Shown piece after piece: positions 1 to 7,878 of a stretch of DNA of 39,072 bases. Below the pieces are notes generated by a model. The model did not search any database. It was not told the DNA's origin and saw only the letters and a list, made by a program, of their open reading frames with translations. Numbering within the stretch: position 1 is the stretch's first letter; each line of letters begins with the position of its first letter. The stretch comes from Bacillota bacterium (GTDB lineage Bacteria > Bacillota > Clostridia > Peptostreptococcales > Anaerovoracaceae): NCBI GenBank assembly GCA_017397825.1, contig JAFQHT010000017.1, forward strand, positions 1-39,072, read 5' to 3'. The translations under genes were made by a program, and so were the position numbers.

Positions 1-7
1 AAGCACT

Positions 8-33
8 GCAGGTACTATGTACCTGCTTTTTTT
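8..33 (+). terminator. Intrinsic terminator of the gene left of the window
   Basis: A perfect 8-bp stem (GCAGGTAC / GTACCTGC) with a TAT loop is followed by seven T. It would end a plus-strand transcript that begins outside the window. Confidence 0.85.
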
Positions 34-185
34 ATTGCATTTACCGTATCCGCACGACTGAAGGACGGCAGCACGCGAGCGAAGCGAAGCGGGCGGTCAA
101 GTCCTGTCTCCGCAATTCCAAAATGATGTGAAAAGAGCTTGAATCGAGCATATATTGCTTTTTTTAAAGTCAGAAACAAATTTAC
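34..185. other. Gene-free stretch with a GC-rich patch and a tRNA-3'-end-like fragment
   Basis: No convincing reading frame is seen. Bases 55-115 are much richer in G and C than the flanking AT-rich DNA. Around 100-125 the sequence resembles a degenerate tRNA T-arm followed by an acceptor strand ending TCCGCA. A GGCGG/CTGTC stem would need two G-T pairs and the loop lacks one T, and there is no matching 5' half. It is either a decayed tRNA end or chance. Confidence 0.25.
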
Positions 186-209
186 TCAATATTTTCGACA
201 AAATATTGA
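186..209. promoter_or_regulatory. Perfect palindrome with Spo0A-box-like core
   Basis: The arms TCAATATTTT and AAAATATTGA are exact inverted copies around CGAC. On the minus strand the centre reads TTTTGTCGAAAA, which contains the 0A-box core TGTCGAA with its usual flanking T and A. The site lies about 90 bp upstream of the promoter of the surface-protein gene, so it may be a regulator binding site. No T-run follows, so it is unlikely to be a terminator. Confidence 0.5.
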
Positions 210-296
210 TTTATTTACAACTTTATCTTTTAAAAAGCAATGTGAGCAGAAAGTAGCCGGTCAACTCATCTCTCCGCAGTATCGAGCACAAAGCAT

Positions 297-325
297 TTGA
301 CAAAAAAAGCCCTGGGGAGTACATT
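297..325 (+). promoter_or_regulatory. Sigma-A promoter of the 367-1626 gene
   Basis: A perfect -35 TTGACA (297-302) is separated by 17 bp from a -10 TACATT (320-325). The predicted start near 332 gives a 35-nt leader that holds the ribosome binding site AAAGGAG. Confidence 0.65.
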
Positions 326-366
326 GTAATTAGCAAAAAATATAGGCCCCCAAAAGGAGACAAAAA

Positions 367-1626
367 ATGAAAGGCATTAAGAAACTTGTTACTATCATGC
401 TGGCACTGGCTCTTGTACTTACAGCAGCAGTACCACACATTACAGACAGTGCATATGCAGCAAGCAAATCATCAACAATCAAAGGTGTTGAAGCATCAAC
501 AATCAAAGCCAAAACAACTCTGACTGACGAAGGTAAAATTAAAGTTTCCTGGACAAAATCCAAGGGATATAAAGTAGATTATTATCAGATTTACCGTGCA
601 ACCAGTAAAAACGGTACCTATAAAAAAATTTACACTACAAAATCAGGAAGCGCCAAGGCCTTTACAAACTCTTCCGTTACAGAAGGAAAGAGATATTATT
701 ATAAGGTTCGTGGTGTCCGCAAAATCAACGGAAAGAACTATTATACACAGTGGTCAAATAAGGTAAATCGTACGGCTAAAATAAATGTAACTATTAAATA
801 TAACTTTGAAGCGATTAAATTCGACTCCAGTGAAGACGCCTACAAGGACAGTAAAGGAAATGTGATGGTTTCCATTGAAGCTATTGCAGATTGCTTCGAT
901 GCAGAGCTTAAGTTGAAAGACGGCAATAAATATGCTGAGATTTCCAAGACCTGGACAGAATGGACTGCACCGTATTGGGAGGATGTAGCTGGCGATGTGG
1001 CTCCTGATAATTATCCGGTTTGCCGGGAAATGTGCTTCAGAGAAGGTTCTCTTGAAGGAAAGATGACATCTGCTGATATGCAGTATAGTGAATATACAGG
1101 TAAATCAGAAAAAGTTACAGCTGAAGATGAAGAATATAAGCTTACATCTAAACCTGTTCTTAAAAATGGCAAGTTATACGTAGCACTTGAAGACGTAGCT
1201 AAGTCTCTTTGCCTGGAAGTTTTCAGCAATGAAGAAAAGACCGAGTATACGATGGTGCCATATGAAGCTTACAATATAACTTGGTACTACGACAGGGAAG
1301 GAACAATAAGGGGCGATTGGACAACGCTAAATAATTTTGTTGCATTGCAGAATAATAAAGGGGTCTTAAAAGCAGAAATTGTCAGAATAGATGTGACTGA
1401 CATTGCAACTAAAGAGAAAACAAAAGATATTGAATTTCAGGAGTTTGATAAGCTAAGTACTATAAACAGTTTCCTGGATTGGGGACTTGATATTTCTACT
1501 GCGTTAACGATGGTAAAATTCCCGCTTGAAAAGGAAGATTCATCTTACGAGGTATCTGCACAAGTGAAGCTTACCAAGCTAAATATGGTGACCGAAACTA
1601 TATGGATTAAATTCGTATTGGAATAA
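367..1626 (+). CDS. Secreted FnIII-like/stalk-domain surface protein
   Basis: A 419-aa exported protein of unknown function. A signal peptide (lysines, then a hydrophobic core, cleavage near SAYA-A at about residue 31) is followed by a fibronectin-III-like module at roughly residues 50-135, with conserved YYQIYRA, RYYYKVRG and YTQWSNK segments. From about 140 to 300 comes a region resembling the N-terminal stalk domain of copper amine oxidases, a common wall-associated domain in Clostridia (GKLYVALEDVAKSL). The rest has no recognised family. No LPXTG or membrane anchor is present, so it is either released or held non-covalently. Its FnIII-like module matches the C-terminus of the protein at 13917-16901. 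It starts after a good AAAGGAG site. The next gene follows after 43 bp with no terminator, so some co-transcription is possible. Confidence 0.75.
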   Translation: MKGIKKLVTIMLALALVLTAAVPHITDSAYAASKSSTIKGVEASTIKAKTTLTDEGKIKVSWTKSKGYKVDYYQIYRATSKNGTYKKIYTTKSGSAKAFTNSSVTEGKRYYYKVRGVRKINGKNYYTQWSNKVNRTAKINVTIKYNFEAIKFDSSEDAYKDSKGNVMVSIEAIADCFDAELKLKDGNKYAEISKTWTEWTAPYWEDVAGDVAPDNYPVCREMCFREGSLEGKMTSADMQYSEYTGKSEKVTAEDEEYKLTSKPVLKNGKLYVALEDVAKSLCLEVFSNEEKTEYTMVPYEAYNITWYYDREGTIRGDWTTLNNFVALQNNKGVLKAEIVRIDVTDIATKEKTKDIEFQEFDKLSTINSFLDWGLDISTALTMVKFPLEKEDSSYEVSAQVKLTKLNMVTETIWIKFVLE

Positions 1627-1669
1627 TTTTCACACATGAACAGCCAAATAGATAAACACGGAGACAAAA

Positions 1670-2851
1670 ATGAACATCAGAGAACTGGCAGAAAAAAACA
1701 GAAACTACATAATCGAGCGCAGAAGATATTTTCATCAGCATCCTGAACTCAGCTTCCAGGAGTGGAAAACCACAGCAATTATCAAAAAAGACCTTGAAAG
1801 CATGGGCATAGAAGTGCAGACTTTCGGCGATCATCCGGGCTGCGTGGGCACTCTGGAAACAGGACGTCCCGGCAGAACCATCATGCTGAGAGCTGACATT
1901 GACGCTCTGCCGATACAGGAAAAAACAGGCCTTAAATTCGCATCTGAAAGACCGGGAATCATGCATGCCTGCGGTCACGACACCCATGCAGCAATGCTTC
2001 TTGGAGCTGCTAAAATCCTCAGCGAAATCAGGGACGAACTCAACGGTACAGTAAAATTCCTCTTTGAGTCAGGTGAAGAACTGGCTGAAGGGGCGGAATA
2101 TTACATAAGGGAACATGTGCTGGACGGTATAGATGCCATGTTCGGACTGCATATCTGGGGGACTTTTGATGCGCCGTATCTTTGCGTGGACAGCGGCAGA
2201 AGAATGGCCTCCTGTGATATTTTCAACATCAAGGTAAAGGGCGTACAGGCGCATGGCTCCGCACCTCACCTTGGCAAGGATGCCATCGTCGCATCAGCTG
2301 CGATTATCACAGCAATACAGACTTATGTGAGCAGAGTCAATGACCCTACCAACCCTCTCGTAGTGACCGTCGGCAAAATCAGCGGCGGCCAGCGTTACAA
2401 TATAATCTGCGGTGAAGTGGACATGGAAGGAACCATCAGAACCTATTCCACAGAACTCCGCGAAAAGATGGGCGCAACTCTGGGCCAGATTATCAAAGAT
2501 ACTGCCAGGGCTTACGGCTGCAGTGCTGAATTCAATCTGAACCTGAAGCATCCTGCAGTTGTAAACGAAGACCCTGAACTCAGTGAAATTGCAAGAAGAG
2601 CAGCCATTGAGCTTTACGGTGAAGAGGGAATCAGACCGATGACCAATGTTATGGCATCTGAAGATTTCTCCATGTTCATGCAGAAAGTTCCGGGCTTCTT
2701 CGGTTTTGTGGGTGCCCGCAATGTTAAAAAAGGAATCAACTATTCCAACCACAATGACAAGTTTACAGTGGACGAAGACTCCCTGGAAAGAGGCGCAGCG
2801 CTTGAAGCACAGTTTGCGCTGGATTACCTGAGAAATAAGGACAGTAAATGA
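1670..2851 (+). CDS. M20D family amidohydrolase (N-acyl-amino-acid/hippurate hydrolase type)
   Basis: A 393-aa zinc amidohydrolase of the M20D family (hippurate hydrolase, N-acetyl-diaminopimelate deacetylase, IAA-amino acid hydrolase group). Family hallmarks are visible: FHQHPELSFQE near residue 21, RADIDALP at 74-81, the metal-binding CGHDTH at 101-106, the catalytic glutamate pair in ESGEE at 133-137, and MASEDFSMF plus a late histidine near the C-terminus. No signal peptide is present, so it acts in the cytoplasm on N-acylated amino acids or short conjugates; the exact substrate cannot be read. Its stop overlaps the start of the MATE transporter gene (ATGA), which implies translational coupling and a shared role in processing and exporting a small molecule. 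Confidence 0.88.
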   Translation: MNIRELAEKNRNYIIERRRYFHQHPELSFQEWKTTAIIKKDLESMGIEVQTFGDHPGCVGTLETGRPGRTIMLRADIDALPIQEKTGLKFASERPGIMHACGHDTHAAMLLGAAKILSEIRDELNGTVKFLFESGEELAEGAEYYIREHVLDGIDAMFGLHIWGTFDAPYLCVDSGRRMASCDIFNIKVKGVQAHGSAPHLGKDAIVASAAIITAIQTYVSRVNDPTNPLVVTVGKISGGQRYNIICGEVDMEGTIRTYSTELREKMGATLGQIIKDTARAYGCSAEFNLNLKHPAVVNEDPELSEIARRAAIELYGEEGIRPMTNVMASEDFSMFMQKVPGFFGFVGARNVKKGINYSNHNDKFTVDEDSLERGAALEAQFALDYLRNKDSK

Positions 2852-4218
2852 GCAGTATACTGAAACAGGAAAATATAATAATGACTCAGGGCAGCATACT
2901 GAAGCATATAATAAGGTTTGCCCTGCCTCTTCTGATCGGCAATCTTCTCCAGCAGACATACCAGCTTGTGGACATGGTTATTGTGGGAAGATGCATTGAT
3001 GACGGCGGAAAGTCGATAGCTGCAGTAGGCCTTGGGACACCTCTGATTTTTATGATGATTGGTTTCTTTATAGGGTTTTCAACGGGGGCAGGAGTGTTTA
3101 TTTCCAATAGTTACGGTGCGCGGAATATGCTTCAGGTAAAAAAGGGAATAAAAATTTCCTTATGGCTGGCAGCATGCATTTCTGTTGTTGTGACCATAGG
3201 TTCCATTACCGCATGCGACTGGATGCTGAGGACAATAAACACTAATGATGAGATTTTCGAGTTTGCATCAGTCTATCTGAAAATCTATGCAGTGGGTTTT
3301 ATTCCTATGCTGATATATAATATGGGGACTTCCGTTCTTCAGGCATTAGGTAATTCAACATCACCATTCTGTTATCTGGCAATTACATGTGTGATGAATA
3401 TAATACTTGACATTGTTCTGATAGGCGTTTTTAATATGGGCGTGGCAGGTGCTGCGATTGCGACTGTTACTGCACAGGTTATAGCGTTTTTGCTGATTAT
3501 CAGCAAAATTAAGAAACTCAGTATTTTTAAAGAAAGATATGATGAAGGAAGCATTCAGACATTCAGCGGGGGCCGGATTGTAAGAAATATTCTTATGCTC
3601 AGTCTGCCTCTGGCTCTGCAGCAGATAACTGTTGATTTATCCAATCTTATTCTTCAGGGAACAATTAATCTGCTGGGCACAAGTGTGATTGCAGCTTACG
3701 GAATTTTTGGCAAAATCGATGGTTTTGTGCTGCTTCCAATTAACAGCTTCGGAGTGGCTATGACTACTTTTACAGGACAGAATTTTGGAGCAGGAGCATA
3801 TGAAAGAATTCTCCGGGGCAAAAAAATAGTTCTGACCATGTCTGTGGGAATTACATTATTGATAAGTACGGTTCTGCTGATAATAAATAAGTCAGTAGTA
3901 CTTATATTTGAAGATACACCGGATATTGTATATGCTACTGTGGAAATGGGCAGAATAATGCTGCCGTTCTATTTTCTTCTGGCCGCAGTTAAAGTGTTTA
4001 CAGGCATTTTTAATGGTGTCGGCAAACCGCTTCTTGGGTCAGCGGCGCTCATTTTTTCACTGTGTATTGCCAGAATAGGTTTCAATATGGTGGTGTTTCC
4101 TATGATGCAGTCATCTAAGGCAGTATGCTACTCATATATTTTTTCATGGATTGTCTGCCTGACCATTGTCTGTCTGGAATATGTGCTGCTGGTAAAAAAA
4201 GAAATTGTAAGAAAGTAA
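2848..4218 (+). CDS. MATE family multidrug/metabolite exporter
   Basis: A 456-aa polytopic membrane protein with about twelve hydrophobic segments and the two-fold repeat of MATE transporters (Na+- or H+-driven antiporters of cationic drugs or metabolites). The N-terminal signature is clear: MTQGSILKHIIRFALPLLIG, then QQTYQLVDMVIVGR, typical of the DinF/NorM-like MATE branch of Firmicutes. The start codon overlaps the stop of the amidohydrolase gene by four bases. A strong bidirectional terminator lies just after the stop. The substrate is unknown; coupling to an amidohydrolase favours a metabolite, but that is inference. Confidence 0.9.
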   Translation: MSSILKQENIIMTQGSILKHIIRFALPLLIGNLLQQTYQLVDMVIVGRCIDDGGKSIAAVGLGTPLIFMMIGFFIGFSTGAGVFISNSYGARNMLQVKKGIKISLWLAACISVVVTIGSITACDWMLRTINTNDEIFEFASVYLKIYAVGFIPMLIYNMGTSVLQALGNSTSPFCYLAITCVMNIILDIVLIGVFNMGVAGAAIATVTAQVIAFLLIISKIKKLSIFKERYDEGSIQTFSGGRIVRNILMLSLPLALQQITVDLSNLILQGTINLLGTSVIAAYGIFGKIDGFVLLPINSFGVAMTTFTGQNFGAGAYERILRGKKIVLTMSVGITLLISTVLLIINKSVVLIFEDTPDIVYATVEMGRIMLPFYFLLAAVKVFTGIFNGVGKPLLGSAALIFSLCIARIGFNMVVFPMMQSSKAVCYSYIFSWIVCLTIVCLEYVLLVKKEIVRK

Positions 4219-4226
4219 ATGAAAAG

Positions 4227-4272
4227 AAAAAACTGCCTTTTCAGCCGTTTCATGCTGATAAGGCAGTTTTTT
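4227..4272. terminator. Bidirectional terminator between MATE and marR
   Basis: A 19-bp stem with a single mismatch (outer part AAAAAACTGCC / GGCAGTTTTTT) surrounds an 8-nt loop. T-runs occur on both strands, so it serves both convergent units. Confidence 0.9.
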
Positions 4273-4279
4273 TATTGGT

Positions 4280-4705
4280 CTAATAATCGATACCGATGCC
4301 GGCCAGAGTTCTGAGTGCGGCCTTGAGAGCTTCCTGCTGTTCGGGAGCCATCTGGGCCAGAACATCTTCGTTGGTCTTATCAACGATAGCCAGAATTGGT
4401 TCTTTCAGCTCCGCACCTTTTTCAGTAAGAACGATTTCAACAAAACGTCTGTCGGCAGGGCTCACCTGTCTCTGGATAAGACCCTTTTTTTCCATTCTTT
4501 CAAGAATGCCGGAAATCGTTGAGTTTTCAAGCTGGAGCTTGCCGGCGATTTCTTTAGGGGTTTTGCACTCGTTCTGCCAGAGGCAGAGGAGTACGCCGTA
4601 CTGAACCGGTGTCACATCATAAGGTGCCAGACGTGTGCTTACCTCCTGAAAAACCTTATGCTGGGCACTGGTAAGTAAAAAGTTTATACACTGCGAAAAT
4701 TCCAT
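4280..4705 (-). CDS. MarR family transcriptional regulator
   Basis: A 141-aa winged-helix regulator of the MarR family. The recognition helix region (PKEIAGKLQLENSTISGIL, about 63-81) and the wing with the family DRR motif (SPADRRFVEIVLTEKG) are clear. It is the last gene of the acyl-CoA dehydrogenase-EtfBA operon, one base after the etfA stop, with its GGAG site inside etfA. MarR proteins usually bind dyads in their own operon promoter and release on binding a phenolic or acyl ligand. The strong dyad at 7745-7772 over the operon promoter is the obvious candidate operator, which would make this an autoregulated acyl-CoA or aromatic-acid sensor. Confidence 0.9.
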   Translation of the reverse strand: MEFSQCINFLLTSAQHKVFQEVSTRLAPYDVTPVQYGVLLCLWQNECKTPKEIAGKLQLENSTISGILERMEKKGLIQRQVSPADRRFVEIVLTEKGAELKEPILAIVDKTNEDVLAQMAPEQQEALKAALRTLAGIGIDY

Positions 4706-4706
4706 G

Positions 4707-5702
4707 TTACTGCTCCTTCAGTTCTTTTAAAGCTGCAGTAAGCTTAGGCAGAATTTTGTGAAGATCTCCTACAATTCCAAGGTCTGCAATCTGCAGCATA
4801 GGTGCTGCTTCGTCCTTGTTGATTGCCAGGATAAATTCGGAGTTTTCCATACCGGCCATGTGCTGGATAGCACCGGAAATGCCGCAGGCCACATAAAGAT
4901 CAGGGCGTACTGTTTTACCGGTCTGTCCGACCTGACGGTCATGAGGCATCCAGCCTGAATCGACTGCGGCTCTGGATGCGGAGACTTCGCCGCCCAGAAC
5001 TTCTGCCAGATCATGAAGCTTGGAAAAGTTTTCTGCGTTGCCTACACCACGGCCACCGGATACAAGAATCTTTGCTTCTGTAATATCCAGAGACTTGTGC
5101 TGAGCTTTTACTACTTCTCTTATTTTAACATTCATATCGGCAGATGTAAACTCAACTTTGAAGATTTCTACTTCACCTTTTCTCTCAGGGTCAGCTTCAA
5201 AAGCTTTCATTACGCCTGGACGTACTGTGGCCATCTGAGGACGGTGATTTTCACAGAGGATTGTAGCCATGATGTTGCCGCCGAAGGCAGGCCTTGTCAT
5301 GGCAAGGAGTTTAGTGTCTTCTGTGATGGAAAGGCCTGTGCAGTCTGCAGTAAGACCTGTATGGATACGGGAAGCGATTCTTGGAGCAAGGTCACGGCCG
5401 ATGGAAGTTGCGCCGTAAAGAACGATTTCAGGGTCTTTTTCCTTGATGATTGCAGTTACTGCTTTTGCGTAAGGTTCTGTCACATAGTCCTTGAGCATAG
5501 GGTCATCAACAACTACAACACCGTCAGCACCGTGGGCAATAAGTGCAGCCGCCTGGTCAGTAATGTTGTGGCCGATAAGCATGGCGTAAACTTTCTGATC
5601 AAGTACTTCTGCAAGTCTTTTGGCTTCACCGATTAATTCAATACCAACTTTCTGAAGTTCGCCGTCTCTCTGTTCGGCGTATACATAAATATTTTTACTC
5701 AT
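4707..5702 (-). CDS. etfA: Electron transfer flavoprotein alpha subunit
   Basis: A 331-aa EtfA, the FAD-binding subunit of the EtfAB heterodimer that passes electrons between acyl-CoA dehydrogenase and other carriers; in anaerobes it may bifurcate electrons between NADH, ferredoxin and enoyl-CoA. The C-terminal FAD domain has the family signature LYVACGISGAIQH, preceded by a GGRGVG segment and GWMPHDRQVGQTGK. The length is normal for a short clostridial EtfA without an N-terminal ferredoxin domain. It lies 17 bp downstream of etfB in the order acd-etfB-etfA-marR. The start is set by AGGAGG eleven bases upstream. Whether this pair bifurcates cannot be decided by eye. Confidence 0.94.
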   Translation of the reverse strand: MSKNIYVYAEQRDGELQKVGIELIGEAKRLAEVLDQKVYAMLIGHNITDQAAALIAHGADGVVVVDDPMLKDYVTEPYAKAVTAIIKEKDPEIVLYGATSIGRDLAPRIASRIHTGLTADCTGLSITEDTKLLAMTRPAFGGNIMATILCENHRPQMATVRPGVMKAFEADPERKGEVEIFKVEFTSADMNVKIREVVKAQHKSLDITEAKILVSGGRGVGNAENFSKLHDLAEVLGGEVSASRAAVDSGWMPHDRQVGQTGKTVRPDLYVACGISGAIQHMAGMENSEFILAINKDEAAPMLQIADLGIVGDLHKILPKLTAALKELKEQ

Positions 5703-5719
5703 CTTTCAAACCTCCTGCA

Positions 5720-6517
5720 TTAAATGATGTGCTTTTCCTGCAGCTTGGCAATAATTGCAGCAACAGCTTCATCGTCTGATAAATCCTTAAGGACTGTACC
5801 GGCGCCCTTTGCCTGCTTTGTGAAAGATTTCATAACGCGGGTAGGTGAACCTTTGAGACCCAGGTTTGCTTTATCAACTGTGTCTTCAATGTCTGCAAGA
5901 GTCCACAGCTTTACTTCTTTTTCGCGGTAAGCATCCATTACGCCGTGAACGGTCATATATCTAGGAGTTGCCAGCTGTGATAATGCAGTCAGCAGGCAAG
6001 GTGTCTTGATTTCGATGATATGATAGAATCCTTCGAATTGGCGCTGTACAACCAGAGTGTCTTCAGATTCAACCTGGATGTTTTCAACGTAGGAGATCTG
6101 AGGCAGACCCAGATGTTCTGCAATCTGAGGACCAACCTGTGCAGTATCGCCGTCTATAGCCTGACGTCCTGTGATGATGATATCGTAGCCGATTTTTTTG
6201 AGAGCAGCGGCAAGGGTTGAAGATGTAGCCCATGTGTCTGCACCGCCGAATGCACGGTCAGAAAGGAGAATTGCTTCGTCACAGCCCATTGCAAGAGCTT
6301 CACGGAGAGCAACGTCTGCCTGAGGAGGTCCCATGCAGAGAACTGTTACAGTGCTGCCTGGGCACTGTTCTTTTAACTGGAGAGCAGCTTCAATACCGGA
6401 TTTGTCATCGGGATTGATAATGCTCGGCACACCGTCTCTGATAAGTGTATTGGTTTTAGGATCAAGTCTGACTTCAGTTGTGTCAGGAACCTGTTTTATA
6501 CATACAACAATTTTCAT
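5720..6517 (-). CDS. etfB: Electron transfer flavoprotein beta subunit
   Basis: A 265-aa EtfB, the partner of EtfA. The N-terminus MKIVVCIKQVPDT and the nucleotide-binding segments (TVLCMGPP, DEAILLSDRAFGGADTWAT, GRQAIDGDTAQVGPQ) are typical; anaerobe-type EtfB binds AMP or a second FAD here. The operon pairs it with an acyl-CoA dehydrogenase 18 bp upstream and etfA downstream, the usual arrangement of clostridial butyryl-CoA dehydrogenase/Etf complexes, although crotonase, thiolase and hydroxyacyl-CoA dehydrogenase genes are absent from the window. Translation starts after GGGAGG. Confidence 0.94.
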   Translation of the reverse strand: MKIVVCIKQVPDTTEVRLDPKTNTLIRDGVPSIINPDDKSGIEAALQLKEQCPGSTVTVLCMGPPQADVALREALAMGCDEAILLSDRAFGGADTWATSSTLAAALKKIGYDIIITGRQAIDGDTAQVGPQIAEHLGLPQISYVENIQVESEDTLVVQRQFEGFYHIIEIKTPCLLTALSQLATPRYMTVHGVMDAYREKEVKLWTLADIEDTVDKANLGLKGSPTRVMKSFTKQAKGAGTVLKDLSDDEAVAAIIAKLQEKHII

Positions 6518-6535
6518 GATAATTTCCTCCCTGAA

Positions 6536-7681
6536 TTACTTAAGAATTTTGCCGGCAACGATCATTCTCATTGCTTCAGATGTACCTTCGTAGATTTCTG
6601 TAATCTTGGCATCACGGTACATTCTTTCAACCGGATATTCTCTGGAATAACCATAGCCGCCCATGAGCTGAACACAGTCACGTGTAATCTGAACAGCAAC
6701 ATCGGAAGCAAACAATTTACACATTGCAGCATAAGAAGCGTAATCTTCGTGATTGTCCTTGGCTTTGGCAGCTCTCCATACGAGGAAACGTGCTGCGTCA
6801 ATTTTGGTCTGCATTTCTGCAATCTTGAACTGTGTGTTCTGGAAGGAGGCAATTGTCTTGCCGAACTGTTTTCTTTCTTTAGTGTACTTGATAACTTCGT
6901 TGAGGGCGCCCTGTGCGATACCTACAGCCTGTGCACCGATACCGATACGGCCGCTGCCGAAAGCTTCCATAGCCAGCTTGTAGCCCTTGTTTTCAACGCC
7001 TACAAGGTTTTCGGCAGGAACCTTTACATCAATCATAGTTACTTCGCAGTTCTGTGCAGCTCTGATACCCATACGAGGGATATTCTTGCTGACTTCGAGG
7101 CCAGACATACCTTTTTCAAGTACGAAAAGTGACATGCCCTTAACACCGCCGGCAGCTCTGTCAGTAAGTGCGAAAATGAAGAAAATATCAGCAAAACCGG
7201 AGTTTGTGATGAATACTTTCTGACCGTTTAAGATGTAGTGATCGCCGTCTCTTACTGCTGTGGTTTTGATTGCACTTGCGTCGGTACCTGCACTTGGTTC
7301 AGTGAGTGCGATGCAGCTTACCTTGCGGCCATCGATTAACGGACGGAGAAAAGCTTCTTTCTGATACTCTGTGCCGTACTTTTCAAGGAGCATGCAGCCC
7401 AGAGATGCGTGAACTGAAATTGTAATGCCTGTGCTGGCATCAACTTTGGACACTTCTTCCATGCAGAGAGTATAAGTGAGTGTATCTGCACCTTCACCGC
7501 CCAGTTCCTTAGGATACTGGATGCCGAAGAAACCAAGCTTCTTCATTTTTTCGAGAAGCTCCATGTTATATTCTTCTGTTTCGTCCATTTCGCGGGCGAG
7601 AGGTCTGATTTCGTTTTCAGCGAAGTCGCGGAAAAGTTTCTGCGCAAGCTGTTGTTCTTTAGTCAGCGTGAATTCAACCAT
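6536..7681 (-). CDS. Acyl-CoA dehydrogenase (short-chain, butyryl-CoA dehydrogenase type)
   Basis: A 381-aa flavin acyl-CoA dehydrogenase that oxidises acyl-CoA to enoyl-CoA, or runs in reverse with Etf in fermenters. Visible marks include the FAD-binding CIALTEPSAGTDAS and VFITNSGFADIFF segments, the QLMGGYGYSREYPVERMYRDAK block, and the catalytic glutamate in the C-terminal IYEGTSEAMR. Its length matches the short-chain subfamily. It is first in the acd-etfB-etfA-marR operon, after a strong AGGAGG site. The promoter lies within the putative MarR operator. The exact chain-length or branched substrate is not resolved; the lack of other butyrate-pathway genes and the presence of a MarR sensor leave room for a branched or aromatic acyl-CoA. 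Confidence 0.93.
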   Translation of the reverse strand: MVEFTLTKEQQLAQKLFRDFAENEIRPLAREMDETEEYNMELLEKMKKLGFFGIQYPKELGGEGADTLTYTLCMEEVSKVDASTGITISVHASLGCMLLEKYGTEYQKEAFLRPLIDGRKVSCIALTEPSAGTDASAIKTTAVRDGDHYILNGQKVFITNSGFADIFFIFALTDRAAGGVKGMSLFVLEKGMSGLEVSKNIPRMGIRAAQNCEVTMIDVKVPAENLVGVENKGYKLAMEAFGSGRIGIGAQAVGIAQGALNEVIKYTKERKQFGKTIASFQNTQFKIAEMQTKIDAARFLVWRAAKAKDNHEDYASYAAMCKLFASDVAVQITRDCVQLMGGYGYSREYPVERMYRDAKITEIYEGTSEAMRMIVAGKILK

Positions 7682-7732
7682 GTGGTGATCCTCCTTTGAT
7701 AATATGATAAATTAAAAACTTAAACAAAATTA

Positions 7733-7772
7733 GCGGACTAATAGTTCGCAAGCTAATTATATAGCATGCGAA
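7733..7772. promoter_or_regulatory. Probable MarR operator with three GCGAA/GCGGA half-sites
   Basis: The main dyad has arms TTCGCAAGCTA (7745-7755) and TAGCATGCGAA (7762-7772), matching at ten of eleven positions around ATTATA. A second, weaker dyad (GCGGACT / AGTTCGC, 7733-7749) shares its half-site. The spacer of the main dyad is the reverse complement of TATAAT, the -10 of the operon promoter, so binding would block RNA polymerase directly. Confidence 0.7.
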
Positions 7773-7784
7773 TTATTTTGTAAA
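7756..7784 (-). promoter_or_regulatory. Sigma-A promoter of the acd-etfBA-marR operon
   Basis: On the minus strand TTTACA (7779-7784) is separated by 17 bp from TATAAT (7756-7761). The -10 forms the centre of the dyad described above. Confidence 0.75.
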
Positions 7785-7818
7785 TAGGAAAATTGAAATT
7801 TACATTATGTAACACCCA

Positions 7819-7847
7819 TGGACTTTTTGCGACAAAAAATGTATAAT
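7819..7847 (+). promoter_or_regulatory. Sigma-A promoter of the 7879 operon
   Basis: A consensus -10 TATAAT (7842-7847) lies 17 bp after a weaker -35 TGGACT (7819-7824). The predicted start near 7854 gives a short leader with the GGAGG site of the Fe-S protein gene. Confidence 0.55.
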
Positions 7848-7878
7848 AATATGTTATCAATTTTTTGGAGGCAAAAAT

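Noticed and set aside
55-130. Functional tRNA gene near the left end.
   Set aside because: Only a T-arm-like and acceptor-like piece is seen; no D-arm or anticodon arm and no 5' acceptor strand is present.
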